From: an uncultured Dehalococcoidia bacterium
GTDB lineage: Bacteria; Chloroflexota; Dehalococcoidia; Tepidiformales; Tepidiformaceae
Reading direction: 5' to 3'
DNA length: 64,000 nt
Assembly: GCA_938015525.1 (NCBI GenBank)
Contig: CALLPC010000002.1
Coordinates: 62,001 to 126,000, forward strand
This document shows positions 35,155 through 43,471 of the stretch, piece by piece. Positions within the stretch are counted from its first letter, which is position 1. Each line of letters opens with the position of its first letter. Under the pieces are notes generated by a model. It had not been told where the DNA came from. It saw only the letters and a list, made by a program, of their open reading frames with translations, and did not search any database. A program made the position numbers and the translations under genes.

Positions 35155-36006
35155 GTGCCTGACGCCGCCACAGAACCCTCCACCCCCGCCCCCGCCGGCG
35201 AACTTCCCGACGTCTCCCGCCGCGACGTCGTCGCCCGCCTCCTCAAGCTCGGCGCCGTCTCCCTCGCCGCCGCCCTCGCCAGCGGCGCCAGCCTCGCCCC
35301 CCTCCTCCACGTTGCGAGTGCCGCCGAGCCCGGCAAGAAACGCAAGCGCCGCTACGGCATGGTCATCGACACCCGCCGCTGCGTCGGCTGCGATGCCTGC
35401 GTCGCCGCCTGCAAAGCCGAAAACAAAACTCCGCCCGGCGTCTCCTACACCATCGTCCTCGAACAGGGCCTCGGCGAACGCCCCGACGACCGTCCCCTCT
35501 TCCTCACCAAACCCTGCTTCCAGTGCGAACACCCGCCCTGCGTCCCCGTCTGCCCCGTCGGCGCCACCTTCAAACGCTCCCAGGACGGCATCGTCGTCGT
35601 CGACTACGACCGCTGCATCGGCTGCCGCTACTGCATCGTCGCCTGCCCCTACCAGGCTCGCTTCTCCGACTTCGGCGAGGACTACCCCGCCGTCGAAGAA
35701 CACACGCCCTGGGCCTCCGTCCCTTCACCCGAGTACAAGCAGTTCCGTGTCCGCGGGAAGGGCAAATCCCCCGAAGGCAACGTCCGGAAGTGCACCTTCT
35801 GCCTCCACCTCCAGGACGAAAACGGCGAATACGACCGCGCCTCCGGCCGCTGGCCAGCCTGCGCCAAGACCTGCACCGGCAAGGCCATCCACTTCGGTGA
35901 CCTGAACGACCCGGATAGCGAAGTCTCCCAGCTCCTCAAAGAGCGCCAGGCCATCCGCCTCAAAGAAGAGCTCGGCACCGAACCGAACGTCTACTACCTC
36001 CTCTAG
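35155..36006 (+). CDS. 4Fe-4S dicluster subunit of a molybdoenzyme complex (PsrB/NrfC-like)
   Basis: 283 residues. Twin-arginine-like N-terminus (SRRDVVARLLKLGAVSLAAA), so the protein would be exported or anchored outside. Four-Cys groups for up to four [4Fe-4S] clusters: CVGCDACVAACK, CFQCEHPPCVPVCP, CIGCRYCIVACP and a last set with CTFCLHL and CAKTC. This is the electron-transfer subunit between the molybdopterin subunit and the NrfD anchor. GTG start with AGGGAGG upstream. First of three genes. Confidence 0.92.
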   Translation: MPDAATEPSTPAPAGELPDVSRRDVVARLLKLGAVSLAAALASGASLAPLLHVASAAEPGKKRKRRYGMVIDTRRCVGCDACVAACKAENKTPPGVSYTIVLEQGLGERPDDRPLFLTKPCFQCEHPPCVPVCPVGATFKRSQDGIVVVDYDRCIGCRYCIVACPYQARFSDFGEDYPAVEEHTPWASVPSPEYKQFRVRGKGKSPEGNVRKCTFCLHLQDENGEYDRASGRWPACAKTCTGKAIHFGDLNDPDSEVSQLLKERQAIRLKEELGTEPNVYYLL

Positions 36007-36017
36007 GGGCCTCAGCC

Positions 36018-37268
36018 ATGTCCGACAAAACCCTCAAACGCGCCTTCTGGACCCTCGGAACCGTCCTCATCCTCGTCGGCAGCTGGGCCTGGATCGACCG
36101 CTGGGTTAATGCCGACCGGAACACCAACTACGGCAGCATCGTCCCCTGGGGCCTCTGGGTTGCCGCGTACATCTACTTCATCGGCCTCAGCGCCGGCTCC
36201 TTCCTCGTCTCCTCGCTCGTTTACGTCTTCAACATCAAGCGCTTCGAATCCATCGGCCGCCTCGCCCTCTTCACCGCCATCGTCACCCTCGTCCTCGCCC
36301 TCCTCTCCATCTCCGCTGACCTCGGCCACCCGTTCCGGGCATGGCACGTCCTCGTCTACCCGAACTTCCGCTCCCCTATGGCCTGGATGATCTGGCTCTA
36401 CTCCGCCTACTTCATCCTCCTCCTGCTCGAGTTCTGGTTCGTCATGCGCCACGACCTCGTCGTCGGCTCCCGCAAGCCCGGCTGGCGCGGCCGCCTCTAC
36501 CGCATCCTCGCCTTCGGCTCCACCGACGACCGCCCCGAGACCGCCGTCAGCGACCGCCAGGTCGTCCGCGTCCTCGCCACCTTCGGCATCCCCCTCGCCA
36601 TCATGTTCAACGGCGGCGTCGGGTCACTCTTCGGCGTCATCTCCTCTCGCCCTGCCTGGCATGGCGGCCTCTTCCCCATCCTGTTCCTCGTCTGCGCCCT
36701 CACCAGCGGGGCCGCCCTCCTCGTCCTCGTCAGCGCCATCTTCCAGGACGGTCTCCGGCGCAACCGCGACACCGTCCTCGCCCTCGGCACCCTCGTCCTC
36801 GGGCTCCTCCTCTTCGACGTCCTCCTCCAAATCTCCGAAACCCTGGTCGGCTTCTACGGCCACGAACCCGACCGCGTCGCCAACCTCCGCCTCATCTACG
36901 GCGGCCCCTACTGGTGGGTCTTCTGGTTCTGGCAGCTCGGCATCGGGACGCTCATCCCCATCGCCCTCCTCGCACTCCCGCAAACCAGGCGCAACCCCGC
37001 CATCGTCGCTGCCGCCTGCGGCCTCATCGCCATCGGCTTCCTCGCTGTGCGCCTCAACATCGTCATCCCCGGCCTTGCCGACGAGCAGCTCGAGGGCATC
37101 ACCGAAGCATTCAACTCCACCCGCATCAGCACCGACTACGTCCCCAGCCTCATGGAGTTCACCTTCACCGCCGGCCTCGTCGGCATCGGCCTCATCCTGT
37201 TCGGCATCGGTGAATGGTTCCTTCCCCGCCCCGAAGAATCCACCCCGGAGGAAATCGCACATGCCTGA
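36018..37268 (+). CDS. NrfD/PsrC-type membrane anchor subunit
   Basis: 416 residues with about ten membrane segments, such as GSIVPWGLWVAAYIYFIGLSAG near residue 35, the usual NrfD start. Conserved ISADLGHPFRAWHVL and PNFRSPMAWM line the quinone site in PsrC-like proteins. It passes electrons between menaquinone/ubiquinone and the Fe-S subunit. Ends 8 bases inside the next gene. Confidence 0.92.
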   Translation: MSDKTLKRAFWTLGTVLILVGSWAWIDRWVNADRNTNYGSIVPWGLWVAAYIYFIGLSAGSFLVSSLVYVFNIKRFESIGRLALFTAIVTLVLALLSISADLGHPFRAWHVLVYPNFRSPMAWMIWLYSAYFILLLLEFWFVMRHDLVVGSRKPGWRGRLYRILAFGSTDDRPETAVSDRQVVRVLATFGIPLAIMFNGGVGSLFGVISSRPAWHGGLFPILFLVCALTSGAALLVLVSAIFQDGLRRNRDTVLALGTLVLGLLLFDVLLQISETLVGFYGHEPDRVANLRLIYGGPYWWVFWFWQLGIGTLIPIALLALPQTRRNPAIVAAACGLIAIGFLAVRLNIVIPGLADEQLEGITEAFNSTRISTDYVPSLMEFTFTAGLVGIGLILFGIGEWFLPRPEESTPEEIAHA

Positions 37269-39777
37269 GTCCGACGCCCAGAAAATCACCCGCCGCCGGC
37301 TCTTCAAACTCGGCGGAGGCGCCGCCACCGGGGTCGCCGCAGCCGCCGCGGTCTCCGGCCTCGGCACCCGCTCCGGCGAGCACGACCTCCGCGTCAACGC
37401 CGCCGGCCTCCAACGATGGGGCCGCGACGCCGGCCAGTGGGTCCCCTCCTGCTGCAACATGTGCGGCGGCCAGTGCGGCATCATGGTCCACGTCGTCGAC
37501 GGTATCGTCGAAAAAATCGAACCCAATAACTGGAACCCCAACAACTACACCAACATCTCCACCGACTGGTTCGACGGCTATACCGACGAGCACGGCTGCA
37601 AAGAAGGCGCCGTCATCTGCCCCAAGGGCAACGCCGGCGTCATGGCCCTCTACGACCCGGACCGCGTCAAAACCCCCCTCAAGCGCACCAACCCCGATAA
37701 ATCCATCGGCGCCGACCCCAGGTGGCAGGAAATCTCCTGGGACCAGGCCCTCGACGAAATCGCCGCAAAACTCAAAGCCCTCCGCGACAGCGGAGAGGCC
37801 CACAAGCTCATCTGGTTCAGTGAAGACCACTCCTTCACCCACCCCCAGATGGACTTCTGCACCCTCTTCGGCACCCCCAACTACTCCAACCACGCCAACC
37901 TCTGCGACGTCTCCCGCAAAGCCTCCTTCCGCACCATCCTCGGCGACGACCGTCCCCTCGCCGACTTCATCCAGTCCAAATACATCATGCTCTTCGGCTG
38001 GAACCCCACCTCCGCCATCAAGTGGGTCCACCTCCCCCGCATCATCACCCGCGCCATCGAACACGGCGCCCGCCTCGTCGTCGTCGACCCCTACCTTTCC
38101 GACACCGCCGCCAAGGCCCAGGAGTGGGTCCCCATCCGCCCCGGCACCGATGGCGCCTTCGCCCTCGCCCTCGCCCACGTCATCATTCGCGACCGCCTCT
38201 ATGACCGCGAGTTCGTCGAAAAATGGACCGTCGGCTTCGACCGCTTCGCCGACTACGTCAAAGACAAAACACCCGCCTGGGCCGAGACCATCACCTCCAT
38301 CCCGGCTGCAACCACCGAGCGCCTCGCACGTGAACTCGCAACCACCAAACCTGCCCTCGTCGATGTCTGGAGCGGCCCCGGCCAGCACTCCAACGGCGTC
38401 CAGGGCGGCCGCGCCATCGGTCTCCTCAACGCCCTCATCGGCACCATCGATGCCCCCGGCGGCATGATCAATCCCGACAAGGCCAAAACGAAGCACAACG
38501 CCCCCCAACCCGACGACACCGCCGCCGAAACCCTCAAGCAGCCGCGCTTCGACGAACGCTCCAAATACCCGCTCTCCCACTCCTCCGGCATCTACGCCCA
38601 GAGCTTCGTCAACCTCGCCGAAGACAAAGGCCCCTACAAGCCGAAAATCGGCGTCATCGTCTTCCAGAACCCCATGATGGCGGTCCCCGGCAGCCAGACC
38701 GTCGCAAAAGCCCTCGCAAAACTCGAAACCCTGGTCGTCATCGATACCATGCTCAGCGAGACCGCCATGCTCGCTGACTACGTCCTCCCCGGCACCGTCT
38801 ACCTCGAGCGCTACGACATCAACGCCCACTGGGTCACCTGGCCGGCCATCGGCCTCCGCCAGCCCGTCGTCAAACCCCTCTTCGGCCAGCCCGCCGAGTA
38901 CGAAACCGTCGCTGCCCTCGGCCGCCGCCTCGGCCTGAAAGACAAATCCGGCAAAGAGTTCTTCCGCATCGGCGCCATCTCCGGCCAGCCCGTCGAAGAC
39001 CTGACCGCCTGGTATGAGGAATACCTCTCCGCCGAGCTCAAAGGCGGCTCCCCGGGCATCACCCTCGAAGAATTCAAAAAACTCCCCGGCGCCGTCTGGG
39101 TCGACCGCAAAGGCACCCGCTACCGCAAATACGCCGACACCATCCCCGCCGACCAGCTCACCGGCGCCTTCTACGACGGCGACCGCGCCGCTAACGGCAC
39201 CGTCGTCTACGACAAACCCCCACAGGCCGGTGGCAAGCCCATCGGCGTCGTCGTCGACGGCGCCGTACGCAAAGGCTTCAACACGCCCTCGCGCCGCGTC
39301 GAGTTCTACGCGAAGTCCCTCGAAGGCAAAGTCGATGCCCTCGGCAACCCCGTCGACCCCCTCCCCGTCTACGTCCCGCGCGACTGGCAGCCCGACGAGC
39401 AGTACCCCCTCTATCTCATCAACTGGAAGGAGGCCAGCCACACCCACTCCCGCACCTTCAACAACCCCTGGCTGCTCCACCTCAAGTCCGAAAACCCCCT
39501 CATCATCCACCCCGACACTGCCGCCCGATTCGGTCTCAAAGACGGCGACGAGGTCATCATCGAGTCGCCCTACGGCTCCACCCGCGGCAAAATCAAGGCC
39601 ACCCGTCGCATGCACCCCGAAGTCGTCGGCCTCCAGCACGGCTTCGGCCACTGGGCCGGGGGCCGCAACGCCGTCGGCCGCGGCACCGCCGACGCCGGCC
39701 TCCGCCCTACTCGCGCCGACCCCCTCTCCGGCCAGGCAATACACAAGCAGACCTGCGTCACCCTCCGCAAGGCCTGA
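37261..39777 (+). CDS. Tat-exported molybdopterin oxidoreductase (DMSO reductase family), catalytic subunit
   Basis: 838 residues. Twin-arginine signal RRRLFKLGGGAATGVAAAAA; [4Fe-4S] ligands Cys65, 68, 72 and 120 (CCNMCGGQCG and VICPKGNAG). A Cys at 215 (NHANLCDVSRK) fits the molybdenum ligand of polysulfide/thiosulfate reductase-like enzymes. The C-terminal domain has HTHSRTFNNPWL and PYGSTRGK. Order Fe-S, anchor, catalytic, with a Tat signal on the catalytic subunit, is that of PsrABC-type respiratory complexes. Substrate could be polysulfide, thiosulfate, tetrathionate or an oxyanion; sequence alone does not settle it. The open frame begins 600 bases upstream, but only the ATG at 37261 gives the Tat signal. 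Confidence 0.9.
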   Translation: MPESDAQKITRRRLFKLGGGAATGVAAAAAVSGLGTRSGEHDLRVNAAGLQRWGRDAGQWVPSCCNMCGGQCGIMVHVVDGIVEKIEPNNWNPNNYTNISTDWFDGYTDEHGCKEGAVICPKGNAGVMALYDPDRVKTPLKRTNPDKSIGADPRWQEISWDQALDEIAAKLKALRDSGEAHKLIWFSEDHSFTHPQMDFCTLFGTPNYSNHANLCDVSRKASFRTILGDDRPLADFIQSKYIMLFGWNPTSAIKWVHLPRIITRAIEHGARLVVVDPYLSDTAAKAQEWVPIRPGTDGAFALALAHVIIRDRLYDREFVEKWTVGFDRFADYVKDKTPAWAETITSIPAATTERLARELATTKPALVDVWSGPGQHSNGVQGGRAIGLLNALIGTIDAPGGMINPDKAKTKHNAPQPDDTAAETLKQPRFDERSKYPLSHSSGIYAQSFVNLAEDKGPYKPKIGVIVFQNPMMAVPGSQTVAKALAKLETLVVIDTMLSETAMLADYVLPGTVYLERYDINAHWVTWPAIGLRQPVVKPLFGQPAEYETVAALGRRLGLKDKSGKEFFRIGAISGQPVEDLTAWYEEYLSAELKGGSPGITLEEFKKLPGAVWVDRKGTRYRKYADTIPADQLTGAFYDGDRAANGTVVYDKPPQAGGKPIGVVVDGAVRKGFNTPSRRVEFYAKSLEGKVDALGNPVDPLPVYVPRDWQPDEQYPLYLINWKEASHTHSRTFNNPWLLHLKSENPLIIHPDTAARFGLKDGDEVIIESPYGSTRGKIKATRRMHPEVVGLQHGFGHWAGGRNAVGRGTADAGLRPTRADPLSGQAIHKQTCVTLRKA

Positions 39778-39804
39778 CCGTTCGATACTCCGCCCGCCCA
39801 GCGC

Positions 39805-39835
39805 GGGGGTCGCCCACTGACCGTGGGCGGCCCCC
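39805..39835 (+). terminator. terminator hairpin after the molybdoenzyme operon
   Basis: 13-bp stem (39805-39817 with 39823-39835, one G-U), 5-base loop, 28 bases past the stop. No U-run. Confidence 0.55.
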
Positions 39836-39909
39836 GTAACCCGTTCGAAACGCCGCGGGAGTACCATCCTGTCAACCCGGCACGCCGCCGAACCCCCGGG
39901 AGCCAGCCC

Positions 39910-40158
39910 GTGATCAAGGCCTTCGTCCTCATCGTCGTCGACCCCGCGAAGACCGTCGAAGTCTTCGAAAAACTCCGCGCCGTCGAAGGCATCTCCGAGG
40001 TCTACCAGGTCATGGGGCCCTACGACATCGTCGCCGTCGTCGAAGTCCCCACCCTCACCGATGTCCCCACCGTCATCTCGCGCCATATCCGCGCCATCGA
40101 GGGCATCGAAAGCACCACTACCTGCGTCACCTTCCCCGAAACCTCCGGCAGCCGGTAA
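39910..40158 (+). CDS. Lrp/AsnC ligand-binding domain protein (no DNA-binding domain)
   Basis: 82 residues that form a stand-alone RAM-type domain: IKAFVLIVVDPAKTVEVFEKL, then GISEVYQVMGPYDIVAVVEV, as in the C-terminal half of Lrp regulators. There is no helix-turn-helix. Such small proteins form oligomers and bind amino acids; target unknown. GTG start with GGGAG eight bases upstream. Ends convergent to the nucleoside hydrolase. Confidence 0.85.
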   Translation: MIKAFVLIVVDPAKTVEVFEKLRAVEGISEVYQVMGPYDIVAVVEVPTLTDVPTVISRHIRAIEGIESTTTCVTFPETSGSR

Positions 40159-40165
40159 CCCCCGC

Positions 40166-41098
40166 TCAAGGGCACGCCGCCAGGGCTTCGGCCACCAGCT
40201 CGAACAGGCGCTCCCGGTCGACCCGCGTCGCGACGCGGCAGTTCGTCTCCCGCGTCGGCTCATCCGCCGTCAACGTCCGCCGGTCCATCACCGTCATCCC
40301 CCGCGTCAGGTCGCCCCGCGTCTCGACGTCCACGCGGGCGAATGCGAACTCGAACAGCTCCGGCGCGCAGAGCGCTGCTACCGCACACGGGTCGTGCAGC
40401 GGCACCGCCGCCGCCCCCGTGACCCGTTCCGTTGCCGCGCGATAGTACTCCAGCAGGTCCGCAACGACCCCCGCGGTTCGCGTCCCCACCCTGCGGAACC
40501 GCGCGATGGCGTCAGCATCCACCGCAGCCTGTCGCGTCAGGTCCAGCCCGCACATCGTCAGCCTCGCCCCGGAAGTGAAGACAATCCGCGCTGCCTCCGG
40601 GTCCGCCCACGCGTTGAATTCCGCCGCCGCCGTCACGTTCCCCCACGTCGTCGAACCGCCCATGATGCTCAGCCGCGCCACGCTCCGCGCAAACCGCGGC
40701 TCCACCCGCATCGCCAATGCAATATTCGTCAGCGGTCCCGTCGCAATCACCACCGTGCCCGGGTTCGCCATCACCGTCTCGACCAGGAACTCCACACCAT
40801 GCCGGGGAACCACCGTTCGGCTCGGCCTCGGCAGCTCTGCTCCATCCAGCCCCGTCTCCCCGTGAACCCGCGCCCCGGCACGCGGCAGCTCACCCATCAG
40901 CGGCCCGGCCGCACCCGCCGCCACCGGCACCTCCGCCCGCCCGATGAGCTCGAGCACTTTCAGCGCATTTTCGGTCACCCGCCAGAGCGGCGCGTTGCCG
41001 CCGACCGTCGTCACACCGAGCAGGTCGAAATGCCGCGCCGCCAGGACCATCGCGACCGCATCATCATGGCCCGGGTCGCAGTCGAGAATCGCCTTCAT
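40166..41098 (-). CDS. inosine/uridine-preferring nucleoside hydrolase family protein
   Basis: 310 residues. The calcium-binding DCDPGHDDA at residues 6-14 defines the family; ATGPLTNIALAM and IMGGSTTWGNVTAAAEFNAWADPEAA are its later motifs, with the last Asp in PLHDPCAV. It splits ribonucleosides into base and ribose in salvage. The ATG at 41098 is chosen because DxDPGxDD starts five residues in. Its promoter overlaps the end of the gene upstream. Confidence 0.94.
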   Translation of the reverse strand: MKAILDCDPGHDDAVAMVLAARHFDLLGVTTVGGNAPLWRVTENALKVLELIGRAEVPVAAGAAGPLMGELPRAGARVHGETGLDGAELPRPSRTVVPRHGVEFLVETVMANPGTVVIATGPLTNIALAMRVEPRFARSVARLSIMGGSTTWGNVTAAAEFNAWADPEAARIVFTSGARLTMCGLDLTRQAAVDADAIARFRRVGTRTAGVVADLLEYYRAATERVTGAAAVPLHDPCAVAALCAPELFEFAFARVDVETRGDLTRGMTVMDRRTLTADEPTRETNCRVATRVDRERLFELVAEALAACP

Positions 41099-41133
41099 GT
41101 GCGGCCCCCTCAGGAATCTGCTCTGCCCGACCA

Positions 41134-41139
41134 AGTCTA
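41134..41139 (-). promoter_or_regulatory. -10 hexamer of the nucleoside hydrolase gene, overlapping a stop codon
   Basis: TAGACT on the minus strand, whose TAG is also the stop of the 452-residue protein (41137-41139). Transcription would start near 41127, leaving about 29 bases of leader with GAGGGGG. Confidence 0.4.
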
Positions 41140-42495
41140 AAAGATCGGCCCGCGTTCCGGCGCCGCCTCACCTTCCAGCCCGAGCAGCCGCTCGGCCGCC
41201 AGCAGCCCCGCCCCTTGCAGCAAACGCCGCCGAACCCCCAGCATCGTCGCCTCATCCGCCCCGCCGAGCGCTCGCCGCACGAGCTCGAACAGCGTCCGGC
41301 CCGTCACCAGCGCGTACCGGTAGTTCTCACACGCCCGCACCAGCGGCTCGCTCAACTCCTGCTCCCGCTGCTCCGGGTCCCGCTCCCGGAAACCGTTGGC
41401 GATGACGAGCCCCTTCGGCGCCGACCGCCCGGCAAGCAGCTCTGCCTCGATTCGTCGCTGCAGCCGGATGTACGGCCACTCGACCACCTGCCCGGGCACG
41501 CTCTCCGCTTCGACGAAGGCGACGGTCTCCTCTGACCGCACAGCGACCGGCTCGCCCGGCCCGGAGACGATGGCGAAGCCGAGCGCCTGCAGCGCTGCCG
41601 TCACCGCCTCCCGAAAGCCGGCGCCGCTCTGCCAGAGCAGCTCCCGGTGCCGCGCGAGCGCATCGTGCCGCTCCCGCACCGCTTCCAGGCGGCTCCGCAC
41701 TTCCGCCGCCGCCGCCTCCGCCTCCTCCAGCTCGGCCTCCACCTGCTCCAGCCCGGGAACCGCCACCCCCCGCACCCAGTAGGGCGGCTCCTCCCGGCCC
41801 CCCAGCCCGCCCAGCTGCCGGCAGGCATCCACCAGCGCCTGCGCCAGCTGCGACCGCTGCGCCCCGTACGACTCCATCACCACCGGGATGAACACCACCC
41901 GCCCGCCGAGCACCTCGAACTCCGCCCCAACCGGCACCCCCGAGCCCCCGAGCGCAATCACCCGCCCGTGTCGGCGAAACTCCGCCTGCCGGTCGTCGAA
42001 CCAGGCGCGCCAGGCCACCTCATTCCGGAACTCCCGGAGCACCGCGCTCATCGGGTGATATTCGTCCGCAATCCGAACCGTCTTCCCTTCCCCGGCCCGC
42101 AGCCACGGAGCCGACCAGCTCATCCCCGCCGGCGCCGGCAGCCAGTGATACCGGTCGCACCCTTCGAAGCCGACCACCCCGCCCTGGAACGCATCAGGCC
42201 GCCCGAGGACGACGACCAGGCCCCCCGCCTCCAGGAGGCGCCGCGTCTCCTCCTGCCGACGACGCAGCTGGTCGGCCAGCCCTGCCGCCGTCGCCGACCC
42301 CGGGATGTTCAGCACCGGCCGGCCATCGAACGCTTCGTACTCCTTCCCCTCCTCCACCAGCTCCCGCACCACCCGGTCGATGCCCGCCGGGTCGATAATC
42401 AGCGCGTCATAGTCGTTGTAGTTGGGGGCCGTCACCGGATTGTAGTTATCAACTGCCACGTTCGGCAGCGGAAACGAAATGCTCAGGACGCGCAT
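41137..42495 (-). CDS. unrecognised 452-residue protein
   Basis: Starts MRVLSISFPLPNVAVDNY. Three regions can be seen: an N-terminal alpha/beta part (about 1-240) with LVVVLGRPDAFQGGVVGF and NIPGSATAAG; a coiled-coil-like segment of 40-50 residues rich in Glu and Ala (EELEEAEAAAAEVRSRLEAV region, about 250-300); and a C-terminal alpha/beta domain with VAFVEAES and KGLVIANGFRERDPEQRE that recalls restriction-nuclease-like folds. Function unknown; no catalytic set is certain. ATG at 42495 has GGGGGGAG upstream and overlaps the galU stop (TGATG); a GTG two codons upstream is an alternative. Confidence 0.75.
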   Translation of the reverse strand: MRVLSISFPLPNVAVDNYNPVTAPNYNDYDALIIDPAGIDRVVRELVEEGKEYEAFDGRPVLNIPGSATAAGLADQLRRRQEETRRLLEAGGLVVVLGRPDAFQGGVVGFEGCDRYHWLPAPAGMSWSAPWLRAGEGKTVRIADEYHPMSAVLREFRNEVAWRAWFDDRQAEFRRHGRVIALGGSGVPVGAEFEVLGGRVVFIPVVMESYGAQRSQLAQALVDACRQLGGLGGREEPPYWVRGVAVPGLEQVEAELEEAEAAAAEVRSRLEAVRERHDALARHRELLWQSGAGFREAVTAALQALGFAIVSGPGEPVAVRSEETVAFVEAESVPGQVVEWPYIRLQRRIEAELLAGRSAPKGLVIANGFRERDPEQREQELSEPLVRACENYRYALVTGRTLFELVRRALGGADEATMLGVRRRLLQGAGLLAAERLLGLEGEAAPERGPIF

Positions 42496-43373
42496 CAGCA
42501 CTCCCCCCCGAGCAGCGGCGCGAGTCGCTCTCGCAGCGCTGGTGCCAGGTCCGGCCGCCGCATCGCCGCCGCAACGTTCGCCACGATGTACCCCAGCGGT
42601 CGGCCCGTGTCGAACCGCCGCCCCTCGAACCTCAGCGCTGAGACCGGTTCACCCGCCGCAATCTGCCGCGCTATCGCATCCGTAATTTGCCGCTCGCCAT
42701 TCCGCCCCGGCGGCGTCTCGTCGATGTGCCGCAAGATAGTCGCTCCCAGCACGTACCGGCCCACGATCCCCAGCCGAGACGGCGCTTCCTCGAGCCGCGG
42801 CTTCTCCACCACCCGCCGGAGCCGCGCCGGGTTCGCCTCATCGGCCGGCTCCACGATCCCGTATTGCGATACATCCGCATCCCCCACCTCCTCCACCGCA
42901 ATCACCGTGCCGCCCGTCTTCTCGTACGCCTCCACCAGCTGCGCCGTACACGACCGCTCCCCGAGGATCACATCGTCCGGGAACAAAAGCGCGAACGGCT
43001 CCCCTTCCACGAACTCCCGCGCACACGCCACCGCATGCGCGATGCCCAGCTGCTTCGGCTGGTAGACCGCGTGGAACTCCGCCTTCGCCGCAATCGCCGC
43101 CAGGGAATCCGCCAGCGCCTGGTTCCCCGTCTCCCGCAGCGCCGTCTCCACGCGTGCCCCCGCCCGGAAGTGCTCCAGGATCGACTCCTTCCCCTCGGCG
43201 ATGACGAACACGACCCGCGTGATACCGGCCGCCACCGCCTCATCCACGCAGTAATCGATCAGCGGCCGGTCCACCACCGGCAGCATCTCCTTCGGCACCG
43301 CCTTCGTCGCCGGCAGCATGCGGGTGCCCAGCCCCGCCGCCAGGATTACTGCCGTCGTCACGCGCTGGCTCAT
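42495..43373 (-). CDS. galU: UTP-glucose-1-phosphate uridylyltransferase
   Basis: 292 residues. Nucleotidyltransferase motif VILAAGLGTRMLPATKAVPKEML, then FVIAEGKESI, LGIAHAV, and PFALLFPDD with the metal-binding Asp, and VEKPRLEEAPSRLGIVGRYVL; all are GalU hallmarks. Makes UDP-glucose for surface polysaccharide. Divergent from infC; a TAGGAT hexamer (43383-43388) lies 9 bases before the ATG. Its stop overlaps the next gene, so the unknown protein is translationally coupled. Confidence 0.96.
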   Translation of the reverse strand: MSQRVTTAVILAAGLGTRMLPATKAVPKEMLPVVDRPLIDYCVDEAVAAGITRVVFVIAEGKESILEHFRAGARVETALRETGNQALADSLAAIAAKAEFHAVYQPKQLGIAHAVACAREFVEGEPFALLFPDDVILGERSCTAQLVEAYEKTGGTVIAVEEVGDADVSQYGIVEPADEANPARLRRVVEKPRLEEAPSRLGIVGRYVLGATILRHIDETPPGRNGERQITDAIARQIAAGEPVSALRFEGRRFDTGRPLGYIVANVAAAMRRPDLAPALRERLAPLLGGEC

Positions 43374-43409
43374 TCCCGCCCCATCCTAGGCCGTCCCATC
43401 GTTACCGGA

Positions 43410-43438
43410 TATACAGAACACGCCTTCCTTGCTAGCAT
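43410..43438 (+). promoter_or_regulatory. promoter of infC-rpmI-rplT
   Basis: -35 TATACA (43410-43415) and -10 TAGCAT (43433-43438), 17 bases apart; the -10 is preceded by TGC, giving an extended form. Transcription near 43445 would exclude the GTG at 43439 as start of infC. Confidence 0.55.
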
Positions 43439-43471
43439 GTGAAGCTGTTTCAATCTCTTGCGGGGAGCAGT

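Noticed and set aside
37192-40263. Open frame of 1023 codons on the minus strand across the molybdoenzyme gene
   Set aside because: Antisense to a protein with clear Tat signal and Fe-S motifs; composition is Gly/Asp/Val-rich, as expected for the mirror of C-ending codons. Long shadow frames are common in such GC-rich DNA.
43439-43471. infC starting at GTG 43439
   Set aside because: It lies before the predicted transcription start and would include the ribosome binding site of the TTG at 43472 in its coding part.
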